Below are positions 33,851 through 46,509 of a DNA stretch of 46,655 nt, piece by piece (position 1 is the first letter of the stretch; each line of letters opens with the position of its first letter). Location of the stretch: positions 1-46,655 of the forward strand of contig JSYX01000002.1 of the NCBI GenBank assembly GCA_000787465.1, given 5' to 3'. This stretch comes from Thermomucor indicae-seudaticae. Taxonomy: Eukaryota; Mucoromycota; Mucoromycetes; Mucorales; Lichtheimiaceae. Under the pieces are notes generated by a model. That model was not told where the DNA came from and did no database searches. It saw nothing but the letters and a program-made list of their open reading frames with translations. The position numbers and the translations under genes are program-made.

Positions 33851-36501
33851 TTAGGATGAAGAAGCAGGTGCTCGCTCCACATAATTGCAAGGGAAAATGC
33901 CCTGCATCGGTCCTTCTTCCCCATTGTCTTTGTATCCCATCCACCAAATATCATCGCTTCGATCAACCACAATGATAGGATCACCCTTCTTGAAACCGAG
34001 TTCACCAACTTCTCGTGCATCAAAATCGAATTTGGCTCGGTACAAATGAGGATGGTCTTCGGTTGAAGGCAGATCGTCATGATTGTTACGCGCAGCTGCC
34101 TCCATGGCCGCCTTAAAGTCCTTGTGATAGTCTTTCTTGCCACTTCCGCCTTTGGTTGGTGTTGCTCCGGACGACGATGCTGATCCTGCAGCAGTAGCTG
34201 CTGCTGCTGCTTGAGGAAGCATGGATTCACGCGACGAGAAGTATTCTTCAACCATACGCTTGGACGCCGCACGGCCTTCCAGTGGATTCATGGATGGCAC
34301 GCCATTGCTCTTTGGCTTTCCGCCATCTTGCTGCACGTTATGGCTAGCGTCCCTGGGTGAATCAGGAACTGTGACAGTCGCAGCGGCGATAGCTTCCGCA
34401 AGAGATGGTGTATGAACTGTTGCCACAGGTGAGGCGGCTTGTGCTGCCTTCCATCGCACAGAAGGATCGTTGGGGCTAACGAGCGGTGAGCCAGTCTTGT
34501 TGGTTGTCGCATTGCCGTAGCCAGTGATGCTAAAGTCAGTGTTGATGGGCGGTAGTGCAGGCGTTTCTGACCATCGGAACGAACTCGTCTTGAATATGCT
34601 GGTATGATCCATCGCCGACTCTTCTTCCTCCTCCTTTGCAACCTCTTTTGATCCCGATTCTACAGGCGTTGTTGATGAAGGCACTGGTGTTACTGATGGC
34701 GCATGTCCTGATGACGATGAACTCTCCAGTTTCGACGATGCTGGAGCCTTGGAGGAAGGAGCTGGCAATACGAAAACATCGTTCGGTTCCTTGCTTTCTG
34801 GTTCCTCATCAAGTTTGGATAGCTCGTTACTGATTATGATCGAATACTTGTCGCCTGAGTCGTCCTTATCCTGCTCGTCAGAGAATGCGATAGATGCTAA
34901 ATCTAAACCGGACTCGTATTGACGCATGCCCAACTTGGATGCCCCGTCAGGATCCGTACTATGTCTGACCGAAGCTCGAGTAGCCACGGAAGAGTGCTTA
35001 TCCACGCGACTTGCTGCTGTTGTCACTGCTGCCGTCGCTTTTGCACTGTCTGCATTCGGTGCGGTAGTCCATCTTATAATATCTGGATCCGAAGAAAGAT
35101 CACCCAACAGCGATGATCCGACGTCGCCAAAGAGTTCACTGGTTGAACCATTAGATGTCGGTGCGTCCGAGTACATGGATGTCGTGGTGACCGGTCGAAG
35201 CGTTGCAACTCCCTGCGCCGAGTTGGTGGTATAGTTTGTCCATCGTACCTTAGAAGGCTCGTCATCTGTCAATGAAGGTCCAAATGTTGATACTCTTTCG
35301 CTATCGGTTGCACTGAGATAAGAAACTCTTGGATCGTCACTTGATCGGTCAATGGTCAACACAGGCGCCACAACTGCCGTTCCAACCGCACCAGAGACAC
35401 CAGCATTTGTCCAGCGTACTGTGGATGCAGGCTCTTCGGTGGACGAGGTGCCAAACAATGAAGTCGTCGATAGCATCGAAGTCATCGGTTTGGTATCAGC
35501 AGCACTGTCAGCCGCCGGGAGAGCGTCAGACCATCTGAAAGAAAATGCTGGTTCATCTTTGGCAGCACTCGTTGCCGCCGACGTGGTAACAGTACTAACT
35601 AAAGCCGCCGTACCCGTTTGCGCTGCTGGCGCTTGCGTCCATCGAACAGATGAGCCTGACTGATCTGCAACAGTCGTTGTTGTTGTTGCTGCAGAGCTTG
35701 ATACACCACTAACCACAGCTGCTGTACCGGTTTGCGCCGCCGGCGCTTGAGTCCATCGAACAGACGAGCCTGACTGATCTGCAACAGTCGTTGTTGTTGT
35801 TGCTGCAGAGCTTAATACACCACCAACCACAGCTGCTGTACCGATTTGCGCTGCTGGCGCTTGGGTCCGTCGTACAGCTGAGCCTGACTGATCTGCAATA
35901 GCTCTGGTTGTAGCAGAAGTTGATACGTCAGTGAGAAAAGCAGCTGTACCCGTCTGTGCTGCTGGTGCTTGAGTCCATCGAACGGATGAGGCCGACTGGT
36001 CTGCGACAGCTGGAGAACCACTAACCACGGCCGCTGTTCCGGTTTGCGCTGCTGGCGCTTGCGTCCATCGAACAGATGAGGCCGCCTGATCTGCGACCGC
36101 GCTTGTTGCTACAGAGCCTGATACATCACTAACCACAGCTGCCGTACCCGTTTGCGCTGCTGGCGCCTGAGTCCACCGGACAGACGAGGCCGACTGATCC
36201 ACGACAGCTCCTGTTGCTGAAGAAGTCGATATAGTACTAACCACAGCCGCTGTTCCGGTTTGCGCTGCTGGCGCTTGTGTCCATCGAACGGATGAGGCCG
36301 ATTGATCTCCGGAAGCAACTGTTCCTGCTGCTGCCGCAGGTACAGTACTAACTAAAGCCGCTGTAGCAGCCTGTGCTGCTGGAGCTTGCGTCCATCGAAC
36401 GTCAGATCCAGTAGTCTCGCTGGCTTGATTCGATACTGGTGGAGCAGTGTATCCTGCCGTTCCAATGTCTGCTGAAGGAGCATTCGTCCAACGTACAGTA
36501 G

Positions 36502-36532
<31 letters not shown>

Positions 36533-39500
36533 AGGCTGTGCGTTCGATTCTTGTTCTCGTGCTGGTGTCCCGGAAGCATAACCCAAACTCGGTTTGCTGC
36601 TACTGAAGTAGTCATCACTTACAGCAAGGCCGATGGTAGAAGATCGGAAGGGGTTATAAGAACCGCGTTGGCTGACAGGGCTGGGCTGGACAGGCGAACT
36701 TGCGTTCACATTGTTTAATGCTTGAGCTTCCTCCTTATCTTTGGACTGTGAGGTTGCTGCTACGGTAGTGGCTGTAGCTGCTGTTGCGGCTGCGATACCT
36801 CCTACAATTGCTCTCGAAGCACCACCGTCTGTAGTAGTTTCAGTCATTTCGCGCATATTTCTATCGCCAGCCGGGAGGTTCTGATAGGCCAGATTGTCAT
36901 GTTCCTTTTCATCATTATACAGAATACCTGCCGCATCGGCTGAATTGAGCATGGCCAGGATGGATTCCGGACGCTGTGGAGGCTTTCCGTAATAAGATGC
37001 AGGATTGGCAGATGGATCCACCTTTGCCTCACGTCGTCGTTTGGCGAAAAGCACGGCCATAGCACCCAGAACGATCAGGAAGACGATACCGAGAGCGACG
37101 GCAATAGAGATGAGCACAATGATGGGTGTTGGTAGATAGCCTACGAGATATTATTATCGTCAGTGGGGAGAAGCTTTAGCTTTCCATGACGTGACATACT
37201 CGTCCGAGTCAAGTTTACATGATATGACTTGAAGAAAATGCTTGCCAACCCATCAATAGAGCCATCTTCGGCAGCCGCAACAAGATAAGGTATCCACTGA
37301 GATCCATCATAGAACGCACTGCTGAGGTTGCCATACTCTCCCAAGTTCAACAGACCCATGGCCAGAAGCACACTTTGGCCATCACCAGCAAGATTGGTCT
37401 GGTTGCTTGCTTCCTTTACGGGCAACACTGTAATTTGTCGAATCACGCTTCCTGCTCCAAGTTCGCCGTCTACATTGGATTATTAGGTTCGTCTAATACA
37501 TCAGCTAGCTGTCAAATATTTTTTTTTACCTGGCACAGTAAAGGCTTGACCATCCCAAATGCGAATGTACGCGCTCGTGTTTGACCTGTTCGGTCGAACT
37601 TATTACATAATGTAATCTTTGCACCATTGCTTTATGAAAACACTTACTGGCCAGCAATGAAGGTCTTTTGCGTTTTACTATCAAACGAAACCGTTGTGGA
37701 AGCTCCAGGAAGGTCAGAATCGCTTAACGATGATGCAAAAGTACTCCATTGATTCGAGTCATAATCGTATTCAGCTATCGGGACAGTCGCTCCATTTAGC
37801 TGGAAACTACCAGCGGCGATCAGCTTGTTCTGCGCATACCAGCATCAGCACTACCATGCCAGGGATTTACGAAAGCAAAACAACTTACTCCTGTAAAGGT
37901 AAAGTCAAGAACTTCTCCTGACAGGCCGTTATCCCCAAGGTTTTGCCACTGATGCGTGCTTGGATCCAGAACACAGATGGTCTCACAAGACAGTGATCCG
38001 GCATTACTAAAGTTGCCGCCGACAACAATCACGTTATCCTGGTCATTGTATCGGATGATATTGACCTTTGCAGGCGAGCCATCCTGTGCTGCCGTACAGA
38101 TACATCATCCAGTAAGCTGCCTGCCAACCGGACCGAATCCCCACATTGAATAAACCCTCCCTCTTAAACTTACTATGAAGATCAGGTACGGGTGCAAAAG
38201 TCTTATTGACTAGGTCGTAGATCAAGAAACTACTAGCATTTCTGGTCGCCGATTTCTCAAAAGTACCACCAATATACAAATAGCCGTCGTTGACTACCAT
38301 CGCACTAATGTTGCCTGACCAGTCGGCACCGATACCCGTCCACGACCCATTTTCCTGAATGGCCACGTTTTGAATATTGTCATCCAGTTGGAACGTGCCA
38401 CCGACAATGGTGGCCGAAACGTTGCCGTTCTTTAAATCGTTCCAGAACGCTCCAGCAGTAATCGAGAAGCTTTGTGATGCATCCGGATATACGGGCAAGG
38501 GTAACAGTTCAGTGCTGTTACTGACATACGAGAAGCCTCGCGACTGGTATCGCTGAGCTGCCTTCAAGTCGCCCACAAACACTGAAGTGCCGTTTTGTAT
38601 GCTAAACACGCCATGCACAGCTCCGGAAATATACGGCGTATCCAAACTCCAGGATTGAGCCTGGATGTCCCACCAGGCATTTCCTGACGTTGCGTTCCCA
38701 ACACTACTACCACGATCGGCCATGCATGCTGTATGGTTGCCAGACACGATCACAGTTTGGTTATCCGATGACTGGTGCAACGCTCTAACAGGTCCATTCA
38801 CGCCTCCACCGAGACTGTACCAGGCAGCACCGTTACCAACGCTGTACAGTGCAACATTATTCAGCGTGATGCTGCTGTCGTTCACGAGTCCCGTAAAACT
38901 TCCTCCAACATACAGATCGGACTGCACTCGAAGTAACGATGTCACAGCACCATTGGTCCCTGTCCCTTGCAGCGCAACCAGTTGCTTTGTAGTCGTGTCG
39001 TATTCCACAATATTCTGGTACGTCTGGTTAGACCTGCTTGAATTGAACGATCCGCCAATGTACAAATTGCCATCCGTAGCATCCAAAGCATTTACAACTG
39101 AGGCATATGGCACGTTGTCTATGGACGGCCGAAAAAACAAAAAACAATAGGTATGTGAGAGAAATCTGGGAGAATATGTCAGAACTTACCAGCAAGCGGC
39201 CCATAAGTCCCTTTGAGCGTCGTGTTTGCTGCCGTCGTTTGGGTGTCGCTGTCAGGCACAAATTCCAGTATACTGGTAAGCGTTGTGTTGGATGCGTTTT
39301 TAACAAACTGGATGGCCTGTGCGGCAATGGTCACTGTGCCGTTCTTTGGACCAGTCGCATTGTGTGCGACCGCAAGTGTCACATAAGGCTGGAAATCGAC
39401 CGTGGTGGCTTCGATCGGTCCAGAGTAGATTTGACTGTATATCGACTTGCCCGTTGTTAAATCAACATAGGTCGTCTGCGACTGGTTTGCTGAAAAGTGG

Positions 39501-41134
39501 ACCGTCAGATCGACTTGAGTTCGCTGATTACAGTCGTTCGTACAAGCAGGCCCGTAAAAGTAGACGTCATAGTTGCCGGCTTCAGGCAAAAATGGTGTAA
39601 ACGTAGCTGATACGCCTGATGATGTTAATCTTGAAGCGGGAAACGTCGTCGACAGGATGTATTCATAAGAGCCGGCTTCCTGACCTGATCTCCAACTGCC
39701 GGTGGTTGTCACTTTGGATCGAGACTTGTAAGTAAGGGACGTCGCACAAGCCTTCCCGTTTAATGAGTCCACGGCATATACAAAGATCTCTAATAGGTGG
39801 TTTTAGAATTGATGACGATACCTTTTAATGAAAAACAAGAATTACCTCTTTGAAACACTTCCACGCCAGCTAATCCACCGCCCGCACCATACCAGGACGA
39901 TATCTCGATACGGACACCAGATGCTAGCGTATCGTCATTCACCTCAAAGTCCTGATATGTCACACTGGGGTCATCAGTAAGGGAACAGTTGGTTGAGCAT
40001 TGCGTACGCTGTCCCGTCACAGGATCCACATAGGTAAGGTTAAAGTAGGTCTGGGCCGGCAAAGCCATGATCCTGAACAACAGCAGCTTCAGTCGGCTAC
40101 AGGGCAAACAGGCCAAGCATGTGCAGGATCAACTTACGCAAATCCCTTTGTGCCGCGTCCATCGATATGCGTGTTTGAGAGCCGGAATAGCGAAGGCGTA
40201 ATGGTGTATGGAAAATCAGCCTCCCAATATCCCTCCGTCCCGTCAAGCAAAAGCCATGGATTCTCGCTCGAACTATTCGAGCAAACAACAGAGCTCGGAT
40301 CGCTGTACTCTGTATCCGAATTCTGAGCCCTGATGACCTATCAACCATCGTGAGATTAATAAGAAAAAGGGGCGTAGATTGGCATGGGCCAAACTCTGAA
40401 TTTAGGCGCTAATTAAAAAGCTTACTTACCGAAGGCGAAACCAGGCTGACAGGCTGACTAGCGGGAGCGTAATAAGACTGTCCATCGGCCGTCGTGTCGA
40501 ACAAGCCGCCAAAAAAGATCGAACTCGTCTTTTCGCTCCGTGTAATCGCATTCACGTTGCCGTCAAAGCCTTTCCACGGAAGGCCCTGCCATCCTGTTCC
40601 CGTCCATACAGCTACGCTGCCTCCAAAGTATGCCAAAGATTCCGCATATTCCGGAGCCGGAGCAATCGGTGCTACAAACGATCCACCCGCGTAAACGTAT
40701 CCAGACGTAGCATCGCAGTAAAGGCTGTAGACCGGTCCATCCAATCCCTTCTGCAGCGCGGTCACGGTACCGGTGTTCATATCCATGGCGGCAATGTTGG
40801 ACACATTCACCGAATTCAGCTGGAAAAAGTCGCCGCCAACATAGAGCTGCTGGTCCTGAGGCAGCATGCATGCAGCGTGAATAGAGCCGTTGGTCGACGA
40901 CGACGCCAGTAATTGGAAGGTCTGGTTCGAATACGAAATCACGGATGCTGTCGAAGCTGGTATCTGAGTCAACTGTCGAGTGTCGGTATACAACGATATG
41001 CCGCCGTACGATCCCACAATCCCTATCTGCTCCAGTTGGCCCAGATCAAGAGCCGGATGCGAGACAAACGTTGCTGTGGAAAGGCTAATAAACTCGGTGG
41101 CAAATAAAAGCCACCACCACACGAAGCGTATCAT
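33851..41134 (-). CDS. RAX2: Rax2-type polarity protein with C-terminal SH3 domain
   Basis: Ten exons on the minus strand: 41134-40430, 40337-40138, 40072-39846, 39789-39190, 39118-38174, 38088-37889, 37829-37648, 37585-37530, 37469-37200, 37140-33851; 2,224 residues, phases consistent. Rax2 is a membrane landmark for bud-site or hyphal-tip polarity. Residues 1-22 form a signal peptide (FVWWWLLFATEFISLSTATF). Residues to about 1130 are the extracellular Rax2 region: repeated blade-like motifs (QQLYVGGDFFQL, GYVYAGGSF, LYVGGSFTGL, YLYIGGTFEKS, VIVVGGNFSNAG) and many N-x-S/T sites. A membrane span near 1134-1158 (PIIVLISIAVALGIVFLIVL) is followed by KRRRE. The cytoplasmic tail of about 1,060 residues carries a 15-copy R-W-T motif array and ends in an SH3 domain (LYRAKFDFDAREVGELGF, DDIWWMGYKD, GIFPCNYVERA). 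Yeast Rax2 has only a short tail. All breaks are spliceable, so I take it as one intact gene. Confidence 0.9.
34440..36535 (-). repeat. Degenerate tandem repeat encoding the R-W-T motif array, plus a CAG/CTG run
   Basis: In the Rax2 tail exon, a unit with consensus S-S-V-R-W-T-Q-A-P-A-A-Q-T-G-T-A-A occurs seven or eight times nearly unchanged between about 35630 and 36410, with DNA spacing of about 90-115 bp. Seven more diverged copies (VRWTNA, FRWSDA, IRWTTA, FRWSET, VRWKAA) flank these on both sides. One copy (near 35870) has R in place of the W. A GCT/CTG trinucleotide run at about 36503-36533 encodes a poly-Ala stretch. Confidence 0.85.
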
Positions 41135-42265
41135 GTTTCTTCGCGTACAGTACTAGGTCGGCTGGATACCGAGGAAGTGGTGAAAGCGCAATTAAGGAGT
41201 CGAGTAATAACGTTATAAATATGTGAATATAGATAGCTTCCTGTTGACGTATTATTTCAGGAGATGAACGATCCCGATCTAGTAGTGTAGAGACATTAAA
41301 GCAGAGATCAGAAATGAATGTTGATTGGGCTTGGACACTTTGTGTGAACAAAATGCCAAGAATGCAGAGAGAGGAAACGAGAGACTTGAAGAGAAAAGAG
41401 GAGACACACAAGGATAAGCACTCTGGTTTGCGGACAATGATCTTGAAAAGCAAGGTACCACATGGCACGAACGCTGCTTCGTTTCATGTTACACGAACGT
41501 TTAATATAATTAAAGCTTGTTAACCCAGCTATCATCCCATAAGGACGATGATGTTATGTCCAGTCGATTTGGGGTTTGTTAATCGATAGGACTTTGACGC
41601 ATCGTCCCTCTTTTACATGGCAAATGCTTGAAGCAGTACTTTGCTTTGGGAGCTAATCAAATACACATGCTTTAGGAGATTTCATTGTACGGCTCTTCGG
41701 TGTTAATTTTGGAACCAGCAAGGAGATATTGCTAGTGGCAAGCGAGTGTACCTTCTAGCACGACCTGGTTTATCAGTTTACAACGGCGCGGAGAAGGATG
41801 TCGATGCAGAAACTCATGGCGAGCTTTATAGAAAATGAAGCGCCGATATTTCATGTCTCGTTGCTGTCCACATGTTCCCAAAGCCGCCCATGTTCTTCAA
41901 ATAGTGGACTCTTTTAATCTCGTCTTCTTATATTAAACAGATCCATTTTCAACTGTCTCTGTCTTCTCTAGACGCCAGATAGTAAATTCTTCCAAGAAAC
42001 TTGCATTTTTGTGAACATTGTAGCCATTTTATAAGCGTTTTTTTAGATGACCTTTTTTGTTCCAATATGGTCAAACAAAGAGGTGCTTCTTTGCTGGAAC
42101 TTGTAAGAGTTGCATGCCTTCTGATTGGCTGCTGCAGAGAACTCCGCAACAGTTTCTCCAAGAAGGCCATACTGTAACCACCAAGCGAATCCCAGTCCCT
42201 GACTTTTTTATATAACTTTTGTAATTTCTTGTCCCGTCCATGGCTTTCAAAACCACTAATTATAT
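41135..42265. other. Bidirectional intergenic region between RAX2 and the CLASP gene
   Basis: The two genes start on opposite sides and run apart, so both promoters lie here. ORFs at 41085-41535 (minus) and 41949-42278 (minus) are not protein-like and probably fall in leader or promoter sequence. I see no clear TATA box at conventional spacing for either gene. Confidence 0.55.
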
Positions 42266-45200
42266 ATGTTAATGGCATTGAAAGACAACAAAGAAGAAAG
42301 CGATATTGAAGCAGTCCAGGTAATTCGGCGTTTCATTCCCACTTTCGATCGCCAAAAAAAGGGGGCGCTGACCGACAACATTTTTACTTTAGATATGGAG
42401 TGCAAAAGAACTGGACGCGGAATTTGCAGCAATGCAAGAAGCATATCGAGACAAAGAAACCGAGTATAACTGGGAAGCCAGAGACAAAGCACTGACGCGC
42501 CTTCGAGGTATACTGCGAGGGAACGCTAGTGACAAGTACCATGACTCTCTGATGTTGGGTGTTCGGCAGATGGTCGATGGCATTCTCAAGGCCGTAAGTT
42601 TGTTTTCTTCACCAGAAAGTTTCGTATTCATTGGTAAAAGAAGAAGCTTCTCTTTTAGGTCGAAAGTCTGCGGACGTCGCTCGCCTTGAACGCTTTAGCT
42701 TTGGTAGCTGATATTGGGATATACCTTGGAAAATCACTCGATACCTACATTTACGACCGCTTAATGGATTGCTTGATGAAATGCGCAAGTACGACGAAAA
42801 AAGTGATTGCGCAAGCGTCCATGAAGACAACGATTACGTTTATCACACACGCCTCGTATCATCACAAGGTCATGAACATGCTCTGGATGACAATGAACGA
42901 AAAGAACAACCAGGCTCGACTCTATACTGTTTTATATACCAAGGCTATATTGCAAGCCCATACCCATCGAGATCAAACACGCGCCCTGATGGACAGAACA
43001 GGCGGAACCGAGGTCGTGATGAAAATCTTAAACAAGGGATTAAGCGACGCGACTCCTGCAGTTCGCGAGAGCTGCCGCGAAGCATTCTGGATCTTTGCAG
43101 AGCACTGGAAAGATCGTGGTGAAGTGTACGCATCATTTGTTTCTCAGGGAGAGGAAATCAAGAGATTTTGGTTTTGTTGACCCTGATTTGGCATTTTGTT
43201 TCCCCTTTCAGCTTGCTCAAGTCGTTGCAGCCCACCATAAGAAAGGCTTTGGAGAAAACCAAAACGGCCGCCAAACGCTCCCAGGATGGCACCAGCAGAA
43301 CGCTTCACAGTCCAACGAATTCCAGTAGCTCCCTCAAGACATCGAGTTCGATGGGCTCCCACCGCAATATCTATGATATCCATGACGCCGTTTCTCCATC
43401 CACGTCCAGCGCATCCAATGGCTCGGCCGGATCGACCGAACACCACCCGCCGCCGCATGATATTTCCAGAATGATGACCCGGTCCATTTCGCCGCGGGCA
43501 TCGTCTCCTTCTATTCGCAGCACATCTCCGCATCTGTTACGAACTTACGGCTCGCCCCCCCCAGTTCCATCTCATCTACATGCATCCTACATGCCACCAC
43601 CGCCAACGTCTCCTCCTCCTCCCGCTACCCGCAAGACACGCGTGCCAACCTTAGGTCGCAAGAAATCGACCATTGGCACAAAGCGTAAGCTTAGTCTCAT
43701 GGCTATGCTGAACAATGACGAGTTGACGTTACGGTGCGACGGATTACATGCGTTGGCGCGTAAACTCTCCGCATACCCATACTCAGCGAATCCCGACCTG
43801 AAAGCGATTGAAGTCGACACAGGGTCGGGAACCGTCGATGGCGAGAGTCTAAAAACGATCGTATGGGACATGTTCCATGAGGACAATGCCCGATTGTATG
43901 AAGTATTATCCAGCTGGGAAGGAGTTGCTGGTGTGCTTTTAAAACTTGTATCATTTGATGAATATATACCCCAGTTGATATTGGATGCGTCTGCGGATGC
44001 GGTCACGCTCAAGACGGAAGACGACATTGCAAAATATGATCACGCCAATCTTGCGTTGAAGCGGGCCAAACTGTTTCTGAGACAGAATGATGAATTCTTA
44101 GCAGAACGACTGCTTGCAGTCATGGAAGATATTGGAGGATTTGGTAGTACGGCAGCAGCCAGACGGCAGCAGCACGCTACGAAAACGCCTAATCCGGCTA
44201 ACCGTCGAAAGCTGAGTAGCCAGCTGCTGCAGTGGATGGATGAGCTTGTCACACCCATCCTAGGGCTCGAATCAAGCCTAAACAATGACGACTTGGCTGT
44301 GCTACTACAAGGATCAGAAGAGTGGATTAGCAGCGAAGCAGAAAATGTGGTATCCCAATGGTTCGAATCGGACGAAAACGTTAGGCAGTGCCTAGAGAAG
44401 CTTTTACCGCTCGTGAGCACGTCTTCCAGTGGCTCTATCGTACACGCACCACTGACGTCGCTGGTTGGCCATTTACGACTCGTGAATCAAAAGTTGTTCG
44501 AAACTGTAGCGGCGTCCTATGATAATAACACGGTGAACAAGATTAGTCGAGTCCTTGGTATACATATTCGCGCTATCCCTGATTATGTCTGTCAGGCGGG
44601 CCCACCAGCTGAAGAACCGACAGAGCTGGATTTGAAGGAAGAGGAAGAATCCCCGCAACCAGCCGATGAAGAGGTTGTGCAATCAGTCTATGAAGAAGTC
44701 GTGGAGGAGGAGGAAGAAGAAGAGCAACAAAAAAATGTGGGGGAGGAAGAACAAGAAAAAGAACAAGAAGTAGAACTGAGTCCTGCAGTGGATGATGTTG
44801 TTGAGCCTGCGAAACCGCAAAAGTTGATTGAAACTTCACCGACGCCTGCTAAATTGGACCTGCCTCCTGAGCCCGATGAGCATTCTGATAGTCCTGCTCA
44901 GGAAGAAATACTGTCTGAACCCTCGTATGCATCGTCCAAAGTAGCAATACCAAGCACTGAAGAGTATGCCTCATCTAAAGTACCAATACCACCAACCACT
45001 GAAGAAATATTCAGACCATTTGACCGAGAGCTTGACATGAAAGAATTGACGATACCCGTTGCAGTTCCGGTAACGTATGATAACGCATGACTGACGCTTT
45101 ACAGGATGAAATATTGACCATTTTGCGTTCAAAAAGATGAACAATGCTTATTCATCTGATACAGGAGCAAGTTTGAAGCCGGAGAGATCCGTTGAGCAGC

Positions 45201-46438
45201 ACCAGCCACAAGTAAATGGTCATCTTGACGATGACAGCACGCCTAGTAGCAGAAACAGAACGGCCGATCGACCTACTGGACTCGTGGCCACTGAGATGGA
45301 AGACAGGAAGAGGACTCGTCCGCCGATCACAAACGTTCCATATTTTGCGCCCAAAGAGGTAGTGAATCCACTTGGTGTATTCCGCGAAAACCGCCGTAGT
45401 ACTACCACTACGGAGACGGGTGCGACAACCAACGGTCATCGTGGCAGAGACAGGACAACTGCATTATACACGCTGATCGACAAGCTAAAGTCGATGACGG
45501 CCGACAATGCTACAATTCGAAAGTTGATACGCATGTCACGAGAATGGCCAGTGGTGCAGTTTTGGGATCAAAGTCTGTCCAACGACACGGCTGCGGGCGA
45601 GCTGTGGGCGGGGGCGAACCAGGATGGCGGTAATTTCGTAGAGTTGGTGCAGGGAACCCTGTTGTATTTGGACCCGTCAAAGGGGGGAGGAGGAGGAGTA
45701 TCTCTGACGGCAGTACTGGAGTTGGTGCGACAATTACTTGTGTCTCAAGTGGGACTTTTCAAATTTTATGAGCGCAAAGTGGATGATCAAGGGATGAGCC
45801 TTGAGGCTCGGCTGATTGAGCGTCTACTGGTGGTCCGTGCGAGCGACGATGCCACGGTAAAGAAAAAAAAATGTTCGAGTCCAAAGGGAATTTCATATAC
45901 TGACAAGTTTTTGGCTTGACAGGTTTCCATTGCAGCGGAGGATACATTGGATACGATGCGCTCAATATTTGAAGCTTATATCATGTTTGAAGTTTTGAGC
46001 GCGTACCTGACATACCGGCTCGTGTTGTCACCGTTGGAAGATGATCACAGCACATCGCGTTACCATCCTGTGGGATCTGCATTTACATACTTGGGAAAAT
46101 GTGTCAAGGATGTGGATGATGCCGCGCTGGTGGACGAATGGGTCACCCAAGGAAGTGGCATCGATGTATTTGTCAAGGTAACGGCGGAGGGAGAGAGGGA
46201 TGTTTTTCCCGCGCTTAACAAGGATAATTACCAGGGTTTCAATCATCCTATGGTTCACGTGCGCAAGTCGTGTGTGGAGACGATTGTTGAATTTCACGGA
46301 GTTATGGGGGATGAATTATACCAGTTTTTGGATGAATTACGACCAGACCAGTTAAATTTAGTGCGGCATTATGTTGGCCGTGCTGTCAAGACCAAGTCGA
46401 GTTTTAATAGTCTAAGGAGCACACCGACGCAGTTGTGA
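42266..46438 (+). CDS. STU1: CLASP/Stu1 microtubule-stabilising protein
   Basis: Six exons: 42266-42319, 42393-42593, 42659-43125, 43212-45069, 45137-45856, 45923-46438; 1,271 residues, phases consistent. CLASPs bind tubulin through TOG (HEAT-repeat) domains and rescue microtubules in spindle and interphase arrays. Residues 20-240: first TOG-like domain (SAKELDAEFAAMQEAY, KALTRLRGILRGNASD, GILKA joined to VESLRTSLALNALALVADIG, WMTMNEKNNQARLYTVLY). Residues 245-395: Ser/Pro-rich basic linker with GRKKSTIGTKRK; I saw no canonical S-x-I-P end-binding motif. Residues 397-650: second TOG (SLMAMLNNDELTLRCDGLHA). Then an acidic Glu/Pro stretch and, after exon 5, a C-terminal TOG (HPMVHVRKSCVETIVEFHGV, DELYQFLDELRPDQLNLV). 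The least certain junction is 45070-45136: the TTTACAG site inside it gives a stop, so I use the AAAAAG acceptor. A split into two genes there is possible but less likely. A second ATG lies at 42272. Confidence 0.87.
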
Positions 46439-46509
46439 GGTGAAAAAAAACTTGTTTTTATACTTTTCATAATTATTCGTTCCAGCCACTGGCGATATCT
46501 CATCAAAAA

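Noticed and set aside
36503..36533. CTG/CAG run as a sequencing or assembly artefact
   Set aside because: It keeps the Rax2 frame and encodes poly-Ala in an Ala-rich region, so it is accepted as a genuine microsatellite.
45070..45090. Stop at 45088-45090 as the end of the CLASP gene
   Set aside because: It falls inside a likely 67-nt intron; the following exons encode the C-terminal TOG-like domain expected for Stu1/CLASP.
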